DNA of 21,767 nt from Candidatus Nesterenkonia stercoripullorum (GTDB lineage: Bacteria; Actinomycetota; Actinomycetes; Actinomycetales; Micrococcaceae), in NCBI GenBank assembly GCA_019114115.1, contig DXGD01000239.1, forward strand, positions 1 to 21,767. Direction: 5' to 3'. Below, in pieces: positions 15,190-21,767 of this stretch. The number at the start of each line of letters is the position of its first letter. Position 1 is the first letter of the stretch. The position numbers and the translations under genes were made by a program. The notes beneath the pieces are model-generated. The model made no database searches. It was given only the letters and a program-made list of their open reading frames with translations, and was not told the origin of the DNA.

Positions 15190-16878
15190 ATGGAGCCGAC
15201 ACTGGTTCAATTCGCCCCGCTGGCAGTCCTGCTGCCCTTCTTCGGGGCCGGCTTCGCGTTCGCCTTCTACCGGAATCAGAAGATCCAGAAGGTCATCACG
15301 CTGGTCACGCTGGGCATGACCGTGGTCCTGGAGGTGGTGCTGCTCGCCCATGTCTGGGAGGGCGGTGCTCAGGCCGTTCACCTGGCCGGATGGCCGGCTC
15401 CCTTCGGCATCTCGCTCGTCGTCGACCGATTCGCGGCACTGATGCTGGTCGTCTCCTCGCTGATCACGCTGGCGGTGCTGCTCTACGCGGTCGGCCAGGG
15501 CGCTGCAGAGGAGAAGCAGGATGCCGGGCCGGTGTCGATCTTCTTCCCGACGTATCTGATCCTCGTCGCAGGAGTCTCCAATGCCTTCCTGGCAGGAGAC
15601 CTGTTCAACATGTACGTGGGCTTCGAGATCTTCCTGACCGCGTCGTATGTGCTGCTCACCCTGGGTGGTGGGGAACAGCGGATCCGGGCGGGCGTGACCT
15701 ACGTGGTCGTCTCGATCATCTCCTCGATGCTGTTCCTGATCGCGATCGCGCTCATCTACGCTGCAACCGGCACGGTGAACCTCGCCGACCTCGCGATCAA
15801 GCTGGGGGAGCTGCCTGACGATACCCAGCTGATGCTGCACGTCATGCTGCTCGTGGCCTTCGCCATCAAGGCGGCCGTCTTCCCGCTGGCCTTCTGGCTG
15901 CCGGACTCCTACCCGACGGCTCCGGCTCCGGTGACGGCAGTCTTCGCCGGCCTGCTGACCAAAGTGGGTATCTATGCGATGATCCGGACCGAGACGCTGC
16001 TCTTCCCCGGAGACCAGATCAACACCGTGCTGATGGTCATCGCCCTGCTGACGATGATCGTGGGCATCCTGGGGGCACTGGCGCAGAGCGATATCAAACG
16101 TGTGCTCTCCTTCACGCTGATCAGCCACATCGGCTATCTCGTCTTCGGCATGGCGCTGCTCTCCGTGGTCGGGATGGCCTCGACGATCTACTACGTGGCG
16201 CACCACATCACCATCCAGACCTCGCTGTTCCTGGTCACCGGCCTCATTGAGCGTCGTGGCGGCACAGCGAACGTGGACCGGCTGGGCAGCCTCGCCAAGA
16301 TCTCACCGGTGCTGGCTCTGCTGTTCTTCATCCCCGCCATGAACCTGGCCGGCATCCCGCCGTTCTCCGGTTTCATCGGCAAGCTGGGCATGATGCAGGG
16401 CGGCATCGCGCAGGACACCTGGATCACCTGGACTTTGGTGATCGGCTCAGTCGTCACCTCCCTGCTGACCCTGCTGGCCATGGCGAGGATCTGGACCAAG
16501 GCCTTCTGGCGCAAGGCTGAGGACGCCGAAGAGCCGGACCGGCTCCTGCAGCCGCGCACCCTGGACCTCGCGCGAGCCGCCAACGGGCGCCTCATGCCGC
16601 TGAACATGGTGGCGCCCACCGCGCTGCTGGTCGGCCTCTCGCTCGCCTTCACGGTGTTCGCCGGGCCGCTCATGGAATTCTCACGGGCCGCCGCGCAGGA
16701 CATGTTCGAACGCACCCCGTACCTCGAAGCGGTGCTCGGAGAGGAACGGGTGGACGGCGTCCGCGAAGAGGTCGAAGACCTCGCCGCCGACATACCGGAT
16801 CTCGACACGCACGATGGCGGGGAGGAAGAATATGCGCCCGTGCGGACCTCGATCGAGCCTGAGGAGGGTGACCGGTGA
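15190..16878 (+). CDS. mrpD: Na+/H+ antiporter subunit MrpD
   Basis: 562 residues, a NuoM/NuoN-like proton-channel subunit with about 14 helices. The conserved charged residues of the antiporter-like fold are visible: Glu146 in NMYVGFEIFLTASYVLL, Lys227 in AFAIKAAVFPLAFWLPD, and Lys258 in APVTAVFAGLLTKVGIYA. PPFSGFIGKLGMMQ marks the later discontinuous helix. GGGGGG at 15176-15181 precedes the ATG by eight bases. After the last helix some 65 residues form a charged tail (about 500-562; VREEVEDLAADIPDLDTHDG, then GGEEEY), longer than in typical MrpD proteins. The end overlaps mrpE as GTGA. Confidence 0.94.
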   Translation: MEPTLVQFAPLAVLLPFFGAGFAFAFYRNQKIQKVITLVTLGMTVVLEVVLLAHVWEGGAQAVHLAGWPAPFGISLVVDRFAALMLVVSSLITLAVLLYAVGQGAAEEKQDAGPVSIFFPTYLILVAGVSNAFLAGDLFNMYVGFEIFLTASYVLLTLGGGEQRIRAGVTYVVVSIISSMLFLIAIALIYAATGTVNLADLAIKLGELPDDTQLMLHVMLLVAFAIKAAVFPLAFWLPDSYPTAPAPVTAVFAGLLTKVGIYAMIRTETLLFPGDQINTVLMVIALLTMIVGILGALAQSDIKRVLSFTLISHIGYLVFGMALLSVVGMASTIYYVAHHITIQTSLFLVTGLIERRGGTANVDRLGSLAKISPVLALLFFIPAMNLAGIPPFSGFIGKLGMMQGGIAQDTWITWTLVIGSVVTSLLTLLAMARIWTKAFWRKAEDAEEPDRLLQPRTLDLARAANGRLMPLNMVAPTALLVGLSLAFTVFAGPLMEFSRAAAQDMFERTPYLEAVLGEERVDGVREEVEDLAADIPDLDTHDGGEEEYAPVRTSIEPEEGDR

Positions 16879-17531
16879 CGAAGAGACCTAAGACCCCTTT
16901 GAAGATCGAGCTCCCGCTCATCGTCTTCCTCAGTGTCCTGTGGATGTCGGTGTGGGAGAGCTTCACGGTCGGGACGTTCCTGATCGGCTTGGCCTATGCC
17001 ACATTCGTGGTGCGGATGTTCTATCTTCCGGCACTGCGCGGAACGGGCCGGGTGAACGTCTTCTGGGCCGCTGTCTACGCATTGCGGTTCCTGATGAAGA
17101 TGACCTTCGCCTCGTTCCACGTGGCGTGGATGGCTGTGGTGACGGGGCCGCGCGTGCGCAACTCCATCGTCGCAGTCCAGCTGCGCAGCCACGATGACCT
17201 CATCGTGACGCTGACCTCGCACACGCTGGCCCTCATCCCCGGCTCGCTCGTGGTCGAGGTCGACCGCACGACGGCGACGCTGTACCTGCACGCGATCAAC
17301 ACCACCACACAGGAGCAGATCGACGCGCTCAAGGCTGACGCGCTGCGAACAGAGGCCCTGCTGATCCGCAGCTGCGGGAACCGTTCGGACAACGCCCTGG
17401 TCAAGGCCGAGCACCGGCTGAAGCGCTCAGCGGGCCTGACACCCGAGGAGCGCCGTCGCGCGTTCACCGTGCACGAGGGGCCCGACGCTGCAGCGCAGGG
17501 CCCGGCTTCACAGACGCAGGAGAGGGGCTGA
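16875..17531 (+). CDS. mrpE: Na+/H+ antiporter subunit MrpE
   Basis: 218 residues from GTG 16875, which overlaps the mrpD stop. Two or three hydrophobic segments fill the first ~60 residues. MKMTFASFHVAWMAV, VAVQLRSHDDLIVTLTSHTL and LIPGSLVVEVDR are the family core, in which a membrane-embedded N-terminal part is followed by a small cytoplasmic domain. The usual length is about 160, and the extra ~50 residues (LVKAEHRLKRSAGLTPEERR and a Gly/Ala/Gln end) form a hydrophilic tail. The protein is needed for full Mrp activity in characterised systems, though not itself an ion channel. Confidence 0.9.
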   Translation: MTKRPKTPLKIELPLIVFLSVLWMSVWESFTVGTFLIGLAYATFVVRMFYLPALRGTGRVNVFWAAVYALRFLMKMTFASFHVAWMAVVTGPRVRNSIVAVQLRSHDDLIVTLTSHTLALIPGSLVVEVDRTTATLYLHAINTTTQEQIDALKADALRTEALLIRSCGNRSDNALVKAEHRLKRSAGLTPEERRRAFTVHEGPDAAAQGPASQTQERG

Positions 17532-18161
17532 TTGACAGTGCTGGACTACGCCTACGGGATCACCCAGGTGCTGCTCTCCATCGCGTTCCTCTGTGCGGTG
17601 TATCGGGTCTTCGCCGGACCCTCCGTGCTGGACCGGGTCATCAGCGTCGACGTCATGCTGATCGTGGTGGCCTCGCTGCTCTTCGCGGACATGGCTGACA
17701 ATGATCACCAGGACAACATCCTCTTCGCGCTGGGGACCGCGGTCATCGGCTTCCTCGGCGCGGTCGCGATCGCGCGCTACGTCGCCGTGCGATCTCCCGA
17801 CGATGGCAGCGACGCCGCGGACGATGCCGGCACCCGGCACGCCGTCGGCGCCTCCGACGATGTCGAGCCGGAGGTCGCCACCGGCCGGACCGAGGAGAAC
17901 GAGGTCGTCGAAGCCCAGTCACCGACGATGGACGACGGCGGCGCCGCAGCTGCGGGACCGCCGCACGGCAGGGCCGCCCAAGCAGGCGCTGCCGAGAACC
18001 ACGCGGGGAACGCTTCCGGGGCCGCTGCCGATAGCGATGCGGAGCAGGAGGAGGAGGAGTCCACCGCATGGTTCACTGCGCTGGCCCGCTCCCGCAACGC
18101 TCCCCGGGCAGAAGGCGACGCGTCTGAGGATCCGTCACAGCAAGGAGGAGAGCAGCGATGA
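17532..18161 (+). CDS. mrpF: Na+/H+ antiporter subunit MrpF with a long acidic tail
   Basis: The first ~85 residues are a normal MrpF: three helices with YRVFAGPSVLDRVISVDVML and FALGTAVIGFLGAVAIARYV. MrpF is normally about 90 residues, but here the frame continues to 209. The added ~120 residues are low complexity, rich in Asp, Glu, Ala and Gly (SDDVEPEVATGRTEENEVVE; DSDAEQEEEESTAWF), and end in a small STAWFTALARSRN patch. The frame is intact, with high third-position GC. The start is TTG 17532, abutting the mrpE stop with AGGAG nine bases before it; GTG at 17538 is an alternative. The stop overlaps the mrpG ATG. Confidence 0.88.
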   Translation: MTVLDYAYGITQVLLSIAFLCAVYRVFAGPSVLDRVISVDVMLIVVASLLFADMADNDHQDNILFALGTAVIGFLGAVAIARYVAVRSPDDGSDAADDAGTRHAVGASDDVEPEVATGRTEENEVVEAQSPTMDDGGAAAAGPPHGRAAQAGAAENHAGNASGAAADSDAEQEEEESTAWFTALARSRNAPRAEGDASEDPSQQGGEQR

Positions 18162-18562
18162 ACTCCGAGATATGGGCGCAGATCGTGGAAGGCATCGCGG
18201 CAGTCTGCCTCGTCGGCGGCGGCCTGATGTCGCTGGCCGCAGGAGTCGGGCTGCTCAGGTTCCCCGACTTGCACAGCCGCATGCACGCCGCGACGAAGCC
18301 GCAGGTCCTAGGACTGCTGCTCTTCGTGATCGCGGCGATCGTGAGCTGGGGCAAATGGGAGTGGGTTCCGATTGCGCTGCTCGTCTGGGGACTGCAGATC
18401 CTGACGGCGCCCGTCAGCGCCCACGTGGTGGGCCGGGCGGGCTACCGCTTGCGGCATATGCGGCGTGACCTGCTTGTTCGCGATGAACTGCAGCACGCTG
18501 TGGAGACGATCAGCCGCAATGAGAGCGTGCGGGCCGAAGTCTCCGACCAGCACGACGACTGA
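18158..18562 (+). CDS. mrpG: Na+/H+ antiporter subunit MrpG
   Basis: 134 residues, three membrane helices. LMSLAAGVGLLRFPDLHSRM followed by HAATKPQVLGLLLF is the unmistakable MrpG signature. AAGGAGGAGAG stands just before the ATG, which overlaps the mrpF stop (ATGA). The tail after the third helix (RDELQHAVETISRNES) is short and close to normal, unlike MrpC to MrpF. This is the last gene of the operon; a hairpin follows in the short gap before the convergent DUF4235 gene. Confidence 0.93.
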   Translation: MNSEIWAQIVEGIAAVCLVGGGLMSLAAGVGLLRFPDLHSRMHAATKPQVLGLLLFVIAAIVSWGKWEWVPIALLVWGLQILTAPVSAHVVGRAGYRLRHMRRDLLVRDELQHAVETISRNESVRAEVSDQHDD

Positions 18563-18588
18563 GTCTCCCAGCCGCCTGCGGCTCAGAC
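18563..18588. terminator. Hairpin in the convergent gap after mrpG
   Basis: AGCCG (18570-18574), loop CCTG, CGGCT (18579-18583), extended after a small bulge by GTCT (18563-18566) with AGAC (18585-18588). It occupies the 20-base gap between the mrpG stop and the end of the DUF4235 gene and can serve both directions. There is no U-run on either side, so termination efficiency is uncertain. Confidence 0.5.
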
Positions 18589-18855
18589 CTCCGAAGACTT
18601 TCCGTAGCCGCCGCGAATCCGGCGGACAGTGGACTTGGCTCCACGCTGGGAGAGCACCTGGACTGCGGCGGAGATAGCTGCCGAGCTCACGGCGAAGACC
18701 AGTGCCCGCTGCAGCGGGATCTCATCGCTGTTGACGTCCACGGGAGCTGTCTCGCCGGTGGCCTTGCGCCACACGAATTCGAAAGCCCTCGTGGCCACGA
18801 AGCCACCGCCGGCTGCGATGCCCATGGTGACGACCTTGTTCAGCACCTTGTCCAT
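18583..18855 (-). CDS. DUF4235 family membrane protein
   Basis: 90 residues. I chose ATG 18855 because AAGGAGAA lies just upstream; the frame remains open to 18999, but that extension runs into the tandem-repeat array. KVVTMGIAAGGGFVATRAFEFVWRK, with a first short helix, then RALVFAVSSAAISAAVQVLS as a second, and the basic C-terminal TVRRIRGGYGK match the actinobacterial DUF4235 pattern. Function is not known for this family. It has its own ribosome site and probably its own promoter between 18856 and 18940, with TAGGCT on the minus strand at 18922-18917 as a possible -10 box lacking a clear -35. Confidence 0.82.
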   Translation of the reverse strand: MDKVLNKVVTMGIAAGGGFVATRAFEFVWRKATGETAPVDVNSDEIPLQRALVFAVSSAAISAAVQVLSQRGAKSTVRRIRGGYGKSSEV

Positions 18856-18940
18856 ACATTCTCCTTGAGATTGGGCTTCCGGGGCGGTCTCTGCCAACGA
18901 GAGTGCCACTGATACCAGCCTAGCCCACCGGCCGGGAGGT

Positions 18941-19059
18941 GGAGCGACTCGCAAGGCCGAGTGACTCACGGGGCCCACCGACTCAGGAAGCCACGCCACT
19001 CACGTGCCCGGCGACTCTCGGGGCCCGGCGACTCAGGAGGCCCGGCGACTCAGGAGGAC
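18941..19059. repeat. Seven-unit 17-bp tandem repeat
   Basis: Seven contiguous units of exactly 17 bases start at 18941, 18958, 18975, 18992, 19009, 19026 and 19043. The consensus is cggcgACTCaggaggcc. ACTC at positions 6-9 of each unit is invariant, and the last three units are nearly identical while the left ones have diverged. The array lies between the DUF4235 gene and the lyase gene; its last unit carries the TGA stop (19052-19050) of the lyase. The period is not a multiple of three, so the array is not built as a coding repeat. Confidence 0.9.
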
Positions 19060-20006
19060 TCCGGATGCCGGACGGGGAGATCGTCCTCGAGGAATGCCGC
19101 CAGCTGGGCGGTCAGCTCGGAGCTGACCGCAATGCTGTGCCCGTCCACCGACTCCACCGGTGCCAGCAGTCGCACTGAGGAAGCCAGCCAGATGTGCTCC
19201 GCGTTGAACAGGTCCTCCCGCTGCAGCGGGCCATAGCCCAGCTCCCATCCGGCGCGGCCAGCGGCGGCGAAGATGGCTCCCTGGGTGGTGCCGGGCAGGA
19301 TTCCCGACTCCAGGAGCGGGGTGACCAGTCGCGCAGTGCCCTCAGCAGTGCGCGTCATGAGCAGCACTGTAGACGTGGGGCCCTCGAGCAGCTGCCCGTC
19401 CGAGGAATGGAAGATGACGTCCTGGGCTCCGTGGGCCTCCGCATACCGCAGTGCCGCCATGTTCACGGCGTAGCTCAGGGTCTTGGCCCCGAGGACGAGC
19501 CAGGGCGCCCGCTCATGGACGTCGGAGGTGTACCCCCGGTCGAGCAGCAGCACGGAGATGGGCGTACCGCGCCGCTGGAGAGATGATTCCGGAACGGGAG
19601 TGAGCAGGATCCAGTAGGTCCCTGAGAAACGGGGGTCCTCGCTGGCTGGTTCGCCGTCGACGCCGCGGGTCGCCACGAGCTTCACACTCAGGTGTGCCGG
19701 GACCTCACCGCGCGTGGCGAACTCGCTGATGCCCAGCTCCACCGCGGCGCTCCAGGACTCTGCGGGAGGGATCCCGATCTGCAGGATCTCGGCTGAGCGG
19801 TGCAGCCGGGAGATATGGGCCGGGAACTTCCGGACCAGCCCCTCGACGGCGTACATCGTCTCGAAGACGCCGTCGCCGCGCGTGGCCCCCAAGTCGGTCA
19901 GCCGCAACTGCGGTTGGAGCGGATCGATCAGCATGCCGGCGGGGTGCTCGGCATCGATGCGCACGGCGATAGCCGCCGTCGAGTCGTCACGGAAGTGCTC
20001 AGCCAT
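19050..20006 (-). CDS. pabC: Class IV PLP enzyme, probable aminodeoxychorismate lyase
   Basis: 318 residues, fold-type IV pyridoxal-phosphate enzyme. Lys175 in GAKTLSYAVNMAALR is the expected Schiff-base lysine, Glu208 in DGQLLEGPTSTVLL is the usual cofactor-ring partner, and GILPGTTQGAIF is the phosphate-binding loop. RGDGVFETMYAVEG near residues 43-56 is the common N-terminal motif. KTLSYAVNMAA with this length is typical of actinobacterial proteins annotated as aminodeoxychorismate lyase, which makes 4-aminobenzoate for folate. Branched-chain or D-amino acid aminotransferase activity cannot be excluded, and no pabA/pabB genes are in view. The ATG at 20006 follows TAGGGT by six bases, a probable leaderless start. 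The 3' end runs into the 17-bp repeat, which supplies its stop codon. Confidence 0.8.
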   Translation of the reverse strand: MAEHFRDDSTAAIAVRIDAEHPAGMLIDPLQPQLRLTDLGATRGDGVFETMYAVEGLVRKFPAHISRLHRSAEILQIGIPPAESWSAAVELGISEFATRGEVPAHLSVKLVATRGVDGEPASEDPRFSGTYWILLTPVPESSLQRRGTPISVLLLDRGYTSDVHERAPWLVLGAKTLSYAVNMAALRYAEAHGAQDVIFHSSDGQLLEGPTSTVLLMTRTAEGTARLVTPLLESGILPGTTQGAIFAAAGRAGWELGYGPLQREDLFNAEHIWLASSVRLLAPVESVDGHSIAVSSELTAQLAAFLEDDLPVRHPESS

Positions 20007-20012
20007 AGGTTC

Positions 20013-20018
20013 ACCCTA
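20013..20018 (-). promoter_or_regulatory. Candidate -10 box TAGGGT for a leaderless lyase transcript
   Basis: TAGGGT on the minus strand, six bases (GAACCT), then ATG at 20006. The purine run in the hexamer could alternatively act as a weak ribosome site. No good -35 is visible. Confidence 0.4.
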
Positions 20019-20076
20019 ATGGACACCGCAGGGCAGAACCGAGGATGCCTGCCAGCAGCGCGTTCCCGGCCCTCGT

Positions 20077-20082
20077 TAGGAT
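20077..20082 (+). promoter_or_regulatory. Candidate -10 box TAGGAT for cardiolipin synthase
   Basis: TAGGAT in the 111-base divergent gap would place the transcript start near 20089, ahead of the strong ribosome site GGAGGT at 20105-20110. No -35 match is seen at the usual distance. Confidence 0.35.
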
Positions 20083-20117
20083 GGAGCGTACGAGGCCACG
20101 AGAAGGAGGTAAGCGGC

Positions 20118-21611
20118 ATGCTCTGGCCCTTGAGCGGACTGGGGACCGATGCCCTGCCTCAGTGGATCATCATGATCATCCTGTGTCTCGAGATCGCTGT
20201 CAGGCTTGCGGTGATCGGGATCATCCCCGGCAACCGGCGGCCGAACACCGCCATGGCCTGGCTGCTCGCGATCTTCTTCATCCCGGCGATCGCGCTTCCC
20301 CTGTTCCTGCTGATCGGCAACAACAAGCTCTCTGCACGGCGGCAAGAACGGCAGCGAGCCATCAATGAGACGCTGCTGAGGGCGACGAGTCAGATGGAGC
20401 TCTCCGACCAGCTGCGCGAGCACGATGTGCAGCTGCGCCGCACTGTCGTGCTCAACCGGAACCTCGGGGCCTTCCCGATCCAGGAAGGCAACCAGCTGCA
20501 GCTGATGACCGACTACAAGGCGTCCCTGGAGTGGATCGCTGACTGTATCGATGAGGCCGAAGAATACGTCCATGTGCTCTTCTACATCATCGGCAACGAC
20601 GACGAATACGCCGGGCCCGTGCTCGATGCCCTGGAACGGGCGACCGAGCGCGGGGTGACCGTCCGGCTTCTCTTCGACCACGTCGGCACCGCCCGCGTCC
20701 GCGGGTACCCGAGACTGCGACGTCGCCTGCAGAACTCGACGATCGAATGGCATCGGGTGCTGCCGGTGCGGCCGCTGCGACGTCGCTTCTCCCGGCTGGA
20801 CCTGCGCAATCACCGCAAGATCGTCGTCGTGGACGGGAAGACGGCGCTGGCGGGCTCGATCAATCTGATCGAGCCGCACTATCAGCGGCCCTCGGCCCGT
20901 CGCATCGGGCGGCGCTGGGTGGAGCTCAATGTCGCCGTGACCGGCCCGGCTGTGACCGGCCTGGACATCGTATTCGCCTCGGACTGGTCCGCTGAGACCG
21001 GGGAGGACATCGGAAGCAAGCTGCTGATCGACTTGGAAGCGGATGAATCCGCGACGGGCGGCTCGATGGTGCAGGTGGTGCCCTCCGGCCCGGGGTTCGT
21101 CGATGAGAACAACCTGCTGTTGTTCAACGACCTGATCTACCAGGCCACCGAGCGCATCATCATCTGCACTCCCTACCTCGTGCCTGACGACTCGCTGCTC
21201 TATGCCGTGACCACCGCTGCCCGTTCGGGCATCGACGTCAGCGTGCTCGTGTCCAAGCGAGCTGACCAGTTCACCGTCCACCACGCCCAGCAGTCGTACT
21301 ACAAGACCCTGCTCGAAGCGGGAGTCTGCATCTTCCGCTACCCGGATCCCGATGTGCTGCACTCGAAGTTCATGATCATCGACGACGACGTCGCCGTGCT
21401 GGGCTCCTCGAATATGGACATGCGCTCGTTCTCGCTGAACTTGGAGGTCACGCTGATGATCGTCGGCGAGGAGAAGGTCGGGGAGATCGAAGAGGTGTTC
21501 TGCCGGTATCTGGCTGTCTCCACCGAGCTCTCACTCGAAGAATGGCGCACCCGCCCGATCATGGAGCGGTATCTGGACAACGTGTTCCGGCTGACCTCAG
21601 CACTCCAATGA
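20118..21611 (+). CDS. cls: Cardiolipin synthase, phospholipase D superfamily
   Basis: 497 residues from ATG 20118, chosen for AAGGAGGT just upstream. Earlier in-frame starts would overlap the divergent lyase gene. Two N-terminal helices (about residues 14-34 and 43-63; the second contains AWLLAIFFIPAIALPLFLL) anchor it to the membrane. Two HKD catalytic motifs follow: His232-x-Lys-x4-Asp239 in NHRKIVVVDGKTALAGSIN, and His415-x-Lys-x4-Asp422 in LHSKFMIIDDDVAVLGSSN. The enzyme joins two phosphatidylglycerols (bacterial Cls type) to make cardiolipin. The C-terminal VFRLTSALQ follows the usual layout, and the length is close to that of Gram-positive Cls (about 480-510). It is transcribed away from the lyase gene and is followed by a dense hairpin region. 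Confidence 0.93.
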   Translation: MLWPLSGLGTDALPQWIIMIILCLEIAVRLAVIGIIPGNRRPNTAMAWLLAIFFIPAIALPLFLLIGNNKLSARRQERQRAINETLLRATSQMELSDQLREHDVQLRRTVVLNRNLGAFPIQEGNQLQLMTDYKASLEWIADCIDEAEEYVHVLFYIIGNDDEYAGPVLDALERATERGVTVRLLFDHVGTARVRGYPRLRRRLQNSTIEWHRVLPVRPLRRRFSRLDLRNHRKIVVVDGKTALAGSINLIEPHYQRPSARRIGRRWVELNVAVTGPAVTGLDIVFASDWSAETGEDIGSKLLIDLEADESATGGSMVQVVPSGPGFVDENNLLLFNDLIYQATERIIICTPYLVPDDSLLYAVTTAARSGIDVSVLVSKRADQFTVHHAQQSYYKTLLEAGVCIFRYPDPDVLHSKFMIIDDDVAVLGSSNMDMRSFSLNLEVTLMIVGEEKVGEIEEVFCRYLAVSTELSLEEWRTRPIMERYLDNVFRLTSALQ

Positions 21612-21660
21612 GCGCCTGGCCGCCTCGGCGGTGAGGCCGATGGGCATGCCCCCGGCGCTC
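21610..21660 (+). terminator. Nested inverted repeats after cardiolipin synthase
   Basis: GAGCGCC (21610-21616) pairs with GGCGCTC (21654-21660). Inside are CCGCC-TC-GGCGG (21620-21631) and the perfect palindrome GGGCATGCCC (21642-21651). The RNA would form a compact branched structure starting at the cls stop codon. No U-run follows, so it is a terminator-like structure without full proof. Confidence 0.45.
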
Positions 21661-21679
21661 GGGAACCCTGCTGGGACGT

Positions 21680-21694
21680 TACTATGACCGTCAT
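21680..21694 (+). promoter_or_regulatory. -10 box TACTAT overlapping the palindrome ATGACCGTCAT
   Basis: TACTAT (21680-21685) fits TANNNT and ends seven bases before ATG 21693. The 11-base perfect palindrome ATGACCGTCAT (21684-21694) overlaps both the hexamer and the start codon. That is where an autoregulating repressor of the TetR type would bind. A 10-of-11 match on the other strand lies at the mrp promoter (11531-11541). Confidence 0.4.
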
Positions 21695-21767
21695 GGGCGA
21701 TAAGAGCGGACCGGGTTCCTGCGTGGCGGGCGTTGCCCGGCGCAAGCGGGGCCGTCCGCGCAGCGAG
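21693..21767 (+). CDS. Probable TetR-like regulator (3' cut by window end)
   Basis: Only 25 codons are visible from ATG 21693; an in-frame ATG at 21684 is an alternative start within the palindrome. The reading ends ARRKRGRPRSE. A basic RKRGRPR segment after a short variable N-terminus is very common just before the helix-turn-helix domain of TetR-family repressors, but AT-hook and other DNA-binding proteins can look the same. No Shine-Dalgarno sequence precedes it, and the TACTAT box suggests a leaderless start. Confidence 0.45.
   Translation, partial: MGDKSGPGSCVAGVARRKRGRPRSE

Noticed and set aside
15091..16206. A 371-codon minus-strand frame opposite mrpD
   Set aside because: Same His/Gln/Asp/Arg-rich shadow composition; mrpD on the plus strand has clear catalytic residues and operon spacing.
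18856..18999. Longer DUF4235 protein starting at 18999
   Set aside because: The extension is translated from the tandem repeat and promoter region; ATG 18855 has a strong AAGGAGAA site.
18941..19059. CRISPR array
   Set aside because: The 17-base units are directly contiguous without spacers, far shorter than CRISPR repeats, and no cas gene is near.
21338..21745. Minus-strand 135-codon frame over the end of cls and beyond
   Set aside because: Antisense to the second HKD motif of cls, Ser/Thr/Arg-rich, with no domain.

Overview
The window is a GC-rich (by eye about 65% G+C) chromosomal segment whose codon use, gene families and promoter style point to an actinobacterium, probably of the Micrococcales. 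The signs are a DUF4235 protein, a bifunctional-type dCTP deaminase colinear with the Mycobacterium tuberculosis enzyme, an MrpA with a fused MrpB domain, a CtpE-like P-type ATPase, and several genes that appear to start leaderless right behind a TANNNT box. The genus cannot be fixed from sequence alone. A full Mrp antiporter and acidic low-complexity tails would suit a salt- or alkali-tolerant organism, but that is inference. I see no insertion sequence, tRNA, rRNA, CRISPR array or phage gene.

Layout. (1) 1-3772 is a sulfur-related region. A 5'-truncated DszC/SfnC-like acyl-CoA dehydrogenase-fold flavoenzyme is followed by an unrecognised minus-strand gene carrying tandem repeats. After that comes a clear SAM-I (S-box) riboswitch directly ahead of an NtaA/SnaA/DszA/DmoA-type flavin monooxygenase. 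The two flavoenzymes would fit release of sulfur from organosulfur compounds, and the riboswitch links the monooxygenase to methionine/SAM status. (2) 3790-8117, minus strand, holds a membrane-anchored protein with acidic Ser/Glu linkers, a CtpE-like cation P-type ATPase whose start overlaps it, and a small YtxH-like protein. They look like one transcription unit. (3) 8334-11368 holds an AEC-family permease, dcd (dCTP deaminase/dUTPase) and a UMF1-family MFS transporter; the last two converge on a shared CTAG stop. (4) 11499-18562 is a complete mrpA(B)-C-D-E-F-G operon for a multisubunit Na+/H+ antiporter, with a good sigma-70-like promoter, an AT-rich island upstream, and start/stop overlaps or gaps of 0-2 bases throughout. 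(5) 18563-21767 holds a DUF4235 protein, an array of seven 17-bp tandem repeats, an aminodeoxychorismate lyase-like class IV PLP enzyme, a phospholipase-D-type cardiolipin synthase, and the first codons of a probable TetR-like regulator cut by the window end.

The observations most worth a second look are the SAM-I control of the monooxygenase, the seven-unit 17-bp repeat whose last unit supplies the stop codon of the lyase gene, the long charged C-terminal tails on MrpC, MrpD, MrpE and MrpF, and a shared TGAC-S-GTCA palindrome at the mrp promoter and at the start of the TetR-like gene. I found no system here that I would confidently call new; most genes belong to recognised families.
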